Source: Streptomyces sp. Alt3
Lineage (GTDB): Bacteria > Actinomycetota > Actinomycetes > Streptomycetales > Streptomycetaceae
Direction of reading: 5' to 3'
Assembly: GCF_030719215.1 (NCBI RefSeq)
Contig: NZ_CP120983.1
Span: 1,798,001-1,862,000, forward strand
DNA: 64,000 nucleotides
The position numbers and the translations under genes are program-made. Shown here piece after piece: positions 58,652 through 64,000 of this stretch. Each line of letters starts with the position of its first letter. Positions within the stretch are counted from its first letter, which is position 1. A model generated the notes under the pieces. That model saw only the letters and a list, made by a program, of their open reading frames with translations. It did no database searches and was not told where the DNA came from.

Positions 58652-60294
58652 GGGCCGAGCACCTCCTCCACGTAGGGCCGGCGGGAGATGAGTTCGGCCG
58701 CCGAGCGGTCGGTGAAGGCCGTCAGGGGCCCTGCCAGCACCGTGAAGGCCAGACCGAGCACGACGGCGCCCGCGGTGGCGGCGGTCATGGCCCGGGGCGG
58801 GCGGACCGTGGTGGTGACGGCCTGCCCCTGGAGGGTGGCGGCCACGGTCCGTCCGGCCGGCGCCGGCCCGACTCCTTCGTCGCCGGTGCCCGGGACGCGG
58901 TCGGGCCCGGGGCCTTCGTCGTCGTCGCTGTCGTCGGCGGTCTCGAGGACGGTGCCGTAGGCGGCCTGGCCCGGCGGCTCGGTGCGCCAGAAGGCCAGGT
59001 TCCAGATCTTGGCCATCACGTACAGGGTGAGCAGGCTCGTCACGGTGGCCCCGGCGACGAGGATCCAGGCCCAGACGCTGCCGTCCGAGACGCCGGCCCG
59101 CATGAGTCCGAGTTTCCCGATGAAGCCGGAGAGCGGCGGGATCCCCGCGAAGTTCATGGCGGGGACGAAGAAGAGGACCGCGAGCAGCGGGGCCGACCTG
59201 GCCAGCCCGCCGAGCCGGGTGAGCTCGTTGGTGCCGCCCCGGCGCTCGATGAGCCCCGCGACGAGGAACAGACTGGTCTGGACGGTGATGTGGTGGGCGA
59301 CGTAGAAGATCGCGCCGCCGTACGCCTCACGGGTGGCGAGGCCGATCCCGAAGACCATGTAGCCGATGTGGCTGACGAGGGTGAAGGAGAACAGCCGCTT
59401 CAGGTCGGTCTGGGCGACCGCGCCGAGGATGCCCACGATCATCGAGGCGAGGGCGACGGCCATGAGCAGGTCGCCGAGCCGGTTGCCGGGGAAGAGCAGG
59501 GTCTCGGTCCGCAGCATGCAGTAGATGCCGACCTTCGTCAGCAGGCCCGCGAAGACGGCGGTGACGGGCGCGGGCGCGGTCGGGTAGGAGTCGGGGAGCC
59601 AGGCGGCCAGGGGGAAGACAGCGGCCTTGATGGCGAAGACGGTGAGGAGCATCGCCTGGACCAGGGTCTGCACACCCAGTGGCAGGTCGGGCAGCCGCAG
59701 GGCCAGTTGGGCGAAGTTGGCGGTGCCGGTGGCGGCGTAGGTCATGGCGATCGCCGTCAGGAACAGCATCGAGGAGAACAGCGAGATGATCACGTAGGTG
59801 GAGCCGGCGCGGATGCGGGGCCCGGTACCGCCGAGCGTGAGCAGGACGAAGCTGGCGACCAGCATGATCTCGAAGCCGACGTAGAGGTTGACGAGGTCGC
59901 CCGCGATGAAGGTGAGGGAGACCCCGGCGACCAGGATGAGGTAGGCGGGGTGGAAGACGGCGACGGGCGTCTCCTTGTCCCGGTCCGCCATGCCCTGGCC
60001 GAGTGAGTAGACGAGTACGGAGAGGGTGACGGCCGAGGAGACGGTCAGCATCAGTCCGGACAGCCGGTCGGCGACCAGCGTGATGCCGAGCGGCGGGGCG
60101 AAGTCCCCCAGGTGGACGGACAGGGGGCCCTGCCGGTCCGCGGCGATCATCAGGGTCACCGAGAGCGCGAGGACGGCGGTGAGCACGGCGACGCTGATGA
60201 AGCGCTGGAAGCGTGCGAGCCTGACACCGAAGGCGAGGCTCACCCCGGTGGCGCAGAGGGGCAGCAGGACCGGCAGCGGGACGAGCGCGTTCAT
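58648..60294 (-). CDS. mrpD: Mrp antiporter subunit D (NuoL/N-like proton channel)
   Basis: A 548-residue integral membrane protein of the NADH-dehydrogenase/antiporter family with about fourteen helices. Family segments include FEIMLVASFVLL, FAIKAAVFPLAAWLPDSYPTAPAPVTAVFAGLLTK and SFTLVSHIGYMVFGIGL, carrying the lysine and glutamate residues of the proton path. ATG 60294 overlaps the mrpC stop; earlier codons are shadow. An acidic hydrophilic insertion (ETADDSDDDEGPGPDR) lies before the last helix, which is longer than usual. Confidence 0.95.
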   Translation of the reverse strand: MNALVPLPVLLPLCATGVSLAFGVRLARFQRFISVAVLTAVLALSVTLMIAADRQGPLSVHLGDFAPPLGITLVADRLSGLMLTVSSAVTLSVLVYSLGQGMADRDKETPVAVFHPAYLILVAGVSLTFIAGDLVNLYVGFEIMLVASFVLLTLGGTGPRIRAGSTYVIISLFSSMLFLTAIAMTYAATGTANFAQLALRLPDLPLGVQTLVQAMLLTVFAIKAAVFPLAAWLPDSYPTAPAPVTAVFAGLLTKVGIYCMLRTETLLFPGNRLGDLLMAVALASMIVGILGAVAQTDLKRLFSFTLVSHIGYMVFGIGLATREAYGGAIFYVAHHITVQTSLFLVAGLIERRGGTNELTRLGGLARSAPLLAVLFFVPAMNFAGIPPLSGFIGKLGLMRAGVSDGSVWAWILVAGATVTSLLTLYVMAKIWNLAFWRTEPPGQAAYGTVLETADDSDDDEGPGPDRVPGTGDEGVGPAPAGRTVAATLQGQAVTTTVRPPRAMTAATAGAVVLGLAFTVLAGPLTAFTDRSAAELISRRPYVEEVLGP

Positions 60295-60884
60295 CCGGCG
60301 GCTCCTCGGTCGTCGTGCGTGTCGTTCACGTAGTCCTCCGGATCGGCGCCCAGCACGTCGTGCCACAGGTCGCCGCCGGCGTCCCGGCCCCGGGCCTGGA
60401 GCGCCCGGTCGGCGCGCAGCCGGGCGCGCAGGCGGTGGCGTTCCTGCCGGTAGCGTGCGCGTTCCCTGCGGGTGCGTCCGGGCTCCGCCCGGTATTCCTC
60501 GCGGAGTTCGGCACGCTCCCCCAGCACTTCGGCGCGCAGGAAGATGCGCCGGTCCTCCAGGTCGTCGTGGACCTCGTCGGTGCCGGTGAGCTGGTAGCTG
60601 CGGTAGGCCATCGCGAGCAGGAAGGCCGTGGTGGCGAGCGTGATGACGATGGCGGTGAGGGCGATGGCCTGCGGCAGCGGGTCGGTGACCCGGCGCAGCG
60701 GCACCCCGTAGAGCAGAGGTGCGGCCCCGGCCGACCCGGTCGACGAGAGGACCAGCAGGTTGATGCCGTTCCCCGCGATCACCGCGCCGAGCAGGATGCG
60801 GGTGAGCGGCCGGGTGAGCATGAGGATGCCGCCGACCGCGCAGAGGACGACGGCGGTGGCGAGGAGCGAGACGCTCATGGTCAT
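60291..60884 (-). CDS. mrpC: Mrp antiporter subunit C with long charged C-terminal tail
   Basis: A 197-residue membrane subunit like NuoK. Three helices fill about 5-100 with IAGNGINLLVLSS and DPLPQAIALTAIVI typical of the family. Beyond them is a tail of about 95 residues, rich in Arg and Glu (RTRRERARYRQERHRLRARLRADR), which is much longer than the usual C subunit and looks like a helix on the cytoplasmic side. The ATG overlaps the mrpA stop; a second in-frame Met lies two codons on. Confidence 0.93.
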   Translation of the reverse strand: MTMSVSLLATAVVLCAVGGILMLTRPLTRILLGAVIAGNGINLLVLSSTGSAGAAPLLYGVPLRRVTDPLPQAIALTAIVITLATTAFLLAMAYRSYQLTGTDEVHDDLEDRRIFLRAEVLGERAELREEYRAEPGRTRRERARYRQERHRLRARLRADRALQARGRDAGGDLWHDVLGADPEDYVNDTHDDRGAAG

Positions 60885-63784
60885 CGGTTCGGCTCCCCCG
60901 TCCCGGGGTCCGTGGCGGGGGCCAGCGCGCCCGCCGCCCGCTCGATCTGCCGGTCGACCTTGGCGCCCAGCGCCCGCACGATGTCGAGGACGACGCCGAG
61001 GACCAGCAGGTAGACGCCGAAGTCGAAGAGGACCGAGGTGCTCAGGTGGTAGTCACCGAACACGGGCAGGTGCCCGTGGTAGGTCCAGGCGTGCAGCACC
61101 GTGCCTTCCGCGAGGCCGCCCAGGGCGACCGCCGTGGACACGAACAGTCCGAGCCCGGTGAAGAGGCCCGGCTGCAGCGGCGCGGCCTCCGCGAGCTCGA
61201 ATCTGCCTCCTGCCAGGTAGCGGGTGATGAGGGCGAGTCCCGCCACCAGCCCGGCGACGAATCCGCCGCCCGGCATGTTCTCCGCGCAGAACAGCAGGTA
61301 GAGGGAGAGCACCAGGATGGGGTGGAAGAGGAGGCGGCCCACCACCTCGAAGACGACGGACCGGTGCTCGGGCGCGAGAGTGGATCCGGCGGCCAGCCAA
61401 CTGCGTTCGGGTGCGGTGTCGTCGCCCTGCGGCAGTCCGGTGAGGCGTCGGCCCGACAGCGTCCACGCGGTCTCCCCCCGCAGTTCCTCCCTGTTCATGG
61501 AGGCCTCGCCGCGGCGGTGCAGATAGATGAGGCTGGTGACGCCGATCGCCGCCGCCGCGAGGACTGCGGACTCCCCCATCGTGTCCCAGGCGCGCAGATC
61601 GACGAGGATGGTGGCCACGACGTCCTTGAGGCCGTGGTGTGCGACCTCCTCGACCATCGCGGCGCCCGCGGGCTCGGCGACGCGTGCGGCGCCCGCCGCC
61701 CAGACGGCCACGCCGACCGTCGCAGCGGCGCCCAGCGCCACCGGGATCCGCAGGGCCCGCCGCCAGGTGCCGATGGACTCCTCGAAGCGCACCGGCAGCC
61801 GGCGCAGGACCAGCACGAACACGATCATCGACACCGTTTCGACGCAGAACTGGGTGAGCGCCAGGTCGGGTGCGCCCTGCACGACGAAGAGGAGCGCGGC
61901 CCCGTATCCGGTGAGTCCGGCCAGGACGACGGCCTTCATCCGGCGGCTGACGGTCAGGCAGGAGAGTGCGGCGGCGCAGGTGAGGAAGGCCACCGCGCCC
62001 TGGAGCGGGACGTCCCACGCCCGGGGGGCGACCGCACCCTCCCAGGGGCGGTCCGTGACCAGCACGGCGAGCTGGCCGGCCAGCATCACCGTCATGGTGA
62101 TGGCCAGGTAGCCGGAGAGGGAGCCGCGCTGGACGAAACCGGTGATCTGGAGGGCGACGCGCTCCAGGCCGAGCAGGAGGTGGCCGAACACGCTGTCCGC
62201 GGTGGGCCACGCGACGCGGCGGGAGACCTTGGTGACCGTACCGCGCAGGGCGAAGAGCACGGCTCCGCCCGCCCACGTCACGGCGGACAGCAGCAGGGCC
62301 GTCCCGAAACCGTGCCAGAGCGCGAGGTGGTAGGGGTGTGCGGCGGCGGGGAAGACGTCGGCGTACGCGGCGAACAGACGGTCCGTCCATCCGACGCCGG
62401 GGCCGAGGACGAGACCGGCGACGGCGAGCACCGCGGGCGGGGCGAGGAGCGCGGCGCCGACGCGGTGGACGGGGGTGTCGGCGGCTCCTCGCTTGCGGGC
62501 GAACGCTCCCCATACGAAGCGCAGGGTGTAGGCGACCGTCAGCACCGAGCCGAGGACGACGACGGCGAGTTCCCAGCGGTCGGCGGTGTCTCCGTGCAGC
62601 AGCGCTTCGAGGGCGGCTTCCTTGGCGGCGAATCCGAGGAACGGTGGCAGGGCGGCCATCGAGGCCGCGGCGAGTACGCCGACCGCGCACACGTAGGGCA
62701 TGGTGCGGCCGAGACCGGAGAGCTCACGCAGGTCCCGGGTGCCGGCCGCGTGGTCCACGATGCCGGTGACGAGGAACAGGGCGGCCTTGAACAGGGCGTG
62801 CGCCAGGATCATCGCGACCGCGGCGAGTGCCGCGTTCCGGTTGCCCGCCCCGGCGAGCACGGTGAGGAATCCGAGCTGGCTGACGGTGCCGTAGGCGAGG
62901 ACGAGTTTCAGGTCGTGGAGGCGCAGGGCGCGCCAGCCTCCGAGGAGCATGGTCGCTCCCCCCAGCACGAGGACGACGGGCCGCCAGACGGGTACGTCGG
63001 CGAATGCGGGAGCGAGCCGTGCAACGAGGTAGACGCCGGCCTTGACCATGGCCGCGGCGTGCAGATAGGCGCTGACGGGGGTGGGTGCGGCCATGGCGTT
63101 CGGCAGCCAGAGGCTGAACGGCCAGATCGCCGACTTGGAGAGGGCCCCGCACAGCACGAGGACGACGGCCACGGATACGGCGAGGGTCGCCTCCGGAGGG
63201 TCGGCCACGATCGCGGAGATCCGGTAGGTGCCCGCCGCCTCACCGAGGATCAGGAAGCCGACCAGCATGGCGAGTCCGCCCAGTGTGGTGACCGTCAGGG
63301 CCTGGAGGGCGGAGCGGCGGTTCTTCTTGCGTTCGCTGGTGTGTCCGATCAGCAGGTAGGAGAAGACGGTGGTCAGTTCCCAGAAGACGTAGAGGGTGAT
63401 CAGGTCGTCCGCGAGGACGAGAGCGAGCATGGCGCCCGCGAAGGCCAGCAGGTTCCCCGCGAAGGGCGCCAGTCGGGGTGAGCCGTCGGTGAAGTAGGAC
63501 GCGCAGTACAGCAGGACCAGCATGCCGACACCGGCTGCGAGCAGCACCATGAGCTCGGCGAGCGCGTCCAGGCGCAGGGCGAACGAGACGTCGTAGGTGG
63601 CGATCCATTCCCATGACGAGGTGACCGACCCGCCGTCGGCCGTGGTGCCCCACTGGGTGAATGCCCACACCGTGGTGGCGGCGGGGGGCAGCGCGAGCAC
63701 GACGAAGGCCCGGCGGCCGAGCCGTCGCACCAGCGGCACGGCGCACGCCGCCAGTGCGAAATGGCAGAGGATGAGGACGGTCAC
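60881..63784 (-). CDS. mrpA: Mrp antiporter subunit A fused to subunit B domain
   Basis: A 967-residue NuoL-like subunit with about twenty helices. The antiporter core is marked by LYVFWELTTVFSYLLIGH, SAIWPFSLWLPNAMAAPTPVSAYLHAAAMVKAG and ILAHALFKAALFLVTG. The C-terminal part continues into a MrpB-like domain (HPILVLSLYLLFCAENMPGGGFVAGLVAGLALI), so A and B are one protein, as in many actinobacteria; no separate mrpB exists here. The GTG 63784 start has only a weak GGAA upstream. It is the first gene of the operon, followed by C, D, E, F and G through four-base overlaps. The complex exchanges cytoplasmic Na+ for H+ and supports alkali and salt tolerance. Confidence 0.95.
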   Translation of the reverse strand: MTVLILCHFALAACAVPLVRRLGRRAFVVLALPPAATTVWAFTQWGTTADGGSVTSSWEWIATYDVSFALRLDALAELMVLLAAGVGMLVLLYCASYFTDGSPRLAPFAGNLLAFAGAMLALVLADDLITLYVFWELTTVFSYLLIGHTSERKKNRRSALQALTVTTLGGLAMLVGFLILGEAAGTYRISAIVADPPEATLAVSVAVVLVLCGALSKSAIWPFSLWLPNAMAAPTPVSAYLHAAAMVKAGVYLVARLAPAFADVPVWRPVVLVLGGATMLLGGWRALRLHDLKLVLAYGTVSQLGFLTVLAGAGNRNAALAAVAMILAHALFKAALFLVTGIVDHAAGTRDLRELSGLGRTMPYVCAVGVLAAASMAALPPFLGFAAKEAALEALLHGDTADRWELAVVVLGSVLTVAYTLRFVWGAFARKRGAADTPVHRVGAALLAPPAVLAVAGLVLGPGVGWTDRLFAAYADVFPAAAHPYHLALWHGFGTALLLSAVTWAGGAVLFALRGTVTKVSRRVAWPTADSVFGHLLLGLERVALQITGFVQRGSLSGYLAITMTVMLAGQLAVLVTDRPWEGAVAPRAWDVPLQGAVAFLTCAAALSCLTVSRRMKAVVLAGLTGYGAALLFVVQGAPDLALTQFCVETVSMIVFVLVLRRLPVRFEESIGTWRRALRIPVALGAAATVGVAVWAAGAARVAEPAGAAMVEEVAHHGLKDVVATILVDLRAWDTMGESAVLAAAAIGVTSLIYLHRRGEASMNREELRGETAWTLSGRRLTGLPQGDDTAPERSWLAAGSTLAPEHRSVVFEVVGRLLFHPILVLSLYLLFCAENMPGGGFVAGLVAGLALITRYLAGGRFELAEAAPLQPGLFTGLGLFVSTAVALGGLAEGTVLHAWTYHGHLPVFGDYHLSTSVLFDFGVYLLVLGVVLDIVRALGAKVDRQIERAAGALAPATDPGTGEPNR

Positions 63785-64000
63785 GACGGGTGTTCCGGAA
63801 CAAAGGCCACCGAATAGAGATATATCCCCCGGCCCGGTTCACCCGTCCGGCGCGCCGCGCGCCGGACGGCCTGCTGGTTCCGGTCCGCGTCGGTGGCGGC
63901 CGCCTTTCGTCCCACTGAGGTCACAGAACGGCGTCTGCCCTGTTCACCCGTGCCCACACGGCATGACATGGGAACGTTCCTGCGCGCCGGGCACTTCTCC
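63785..64000. other. Upstream region of the mrp operon
   Basis: This region, 216 bases to the window edge, has no supported gene. An AT-rich patch (TATATC at about 63818-63823) on the minus strand may be the -10 of the mrp promoter. Confidence 0.4.

Noticed and set aside
1..64000. CRISPR arrays, tRNA or rRNA genes, transposases and attachment sites
   Set aside because: None seen: no regularly spaced repeats with spacers, no cloverleaf or rRNA sequence noticed and no transposase motifs among the reading frames.

Overview
The window is very GC-rich actinobacterial DNA, almost certainly from a Streptomyces. The signs are third-position G/C bias so strong that long false ORFs appear on antisense strands, GTG starts and stop/start overlaps (ATGA, GTGA, TGATG), leaderless promoters, MbtH-dependent NRPS genes, and paired Ada-AlkA/Ogt/AlkB and FurA/catalase loci.

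Layout. (1) 1-21581, minus strand: a nonribosomal peptide synthetase locus. A small MbtH-like gene comes first, then a four-module synthetase (C-A-T x4, E) and a translationally coupled second synthetase (C-A-T-C-A-T and more) that runs off the left edge. The adenylation pockets alternate in type (A, B, A, B, A', Phe). The sequence after the last carrier protein resembles the lead-in to a thioester-reductase domain, so a peptide aldehyde or alcohol is a reasonable hypothesis. (2) 21582-24724: a regulatory gap, a YwqG/DUF1963-like protein, and a cysteine-rich SufR-like regulator followed by a DUF3291 protein with a near-consensus leaderless promoter. (3) 24833-32175, minus strand: a tightly coupled operon encoding a SWIM zinc-finger protein, an unrecognised protein, a VWA protein, a MoxR-type AAA+ ATPase and a DUF5682 protein. 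(4) 32312-35071, minus strand: an alkylation-damage operon (Ada-AlkA fusion, Ogt, AlkB). (5) 35175-37738: four 17-bp direct repeats, a Fur-type palindrome, furA and a monofunctional catalase whose best start codon is ATT, then a convergent ankyrin-repeat gene. (6) 37941-56486: an exopolysaccharide / cell-surface glycan region. It has a polyprenyl-phosphate sugar-1-phosphate transferase, GDP-L-fucose genes (gmd, fcl), two tandem secreted beta-propeller/LamG proteins, a lipoprotein, three glycosyltransferases, a Wzy-like polymerase, a Wzx-like flippase, a Wzz/pseudo-kinase gene that is frameshifted here, and a nucleotidyltransferase with a CDP-alcohol phosphatidyltransferase. (7) 56545-63784: a tyrosine-phosphatase-like gene, then an Mrp-type Na+/H+ antiporter operon (mrpA with fused B, C, D, E, F, G) on the minus strand.

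How it fits together. The peptide locus depends on MbtH for adenylation activity. The glycan region holds a priming enzyme, a nucleotide-sugar supply, transferases, and export/polymerisation genes, arranged as short divergent and convergent operons sharing terminators. The stress genes (DNA alkylation, peroxide, alkali/sodium) are independent neighbours. The clearest candidates for poorly described biology are the five-gene MoxR/VWA/DUF5682 operon, the reductase-ended NRPS hypothesis, the furA iterons with the ATT-start catalase, and the tandem beta-propeller/LamG proteins inside the glycan operon.
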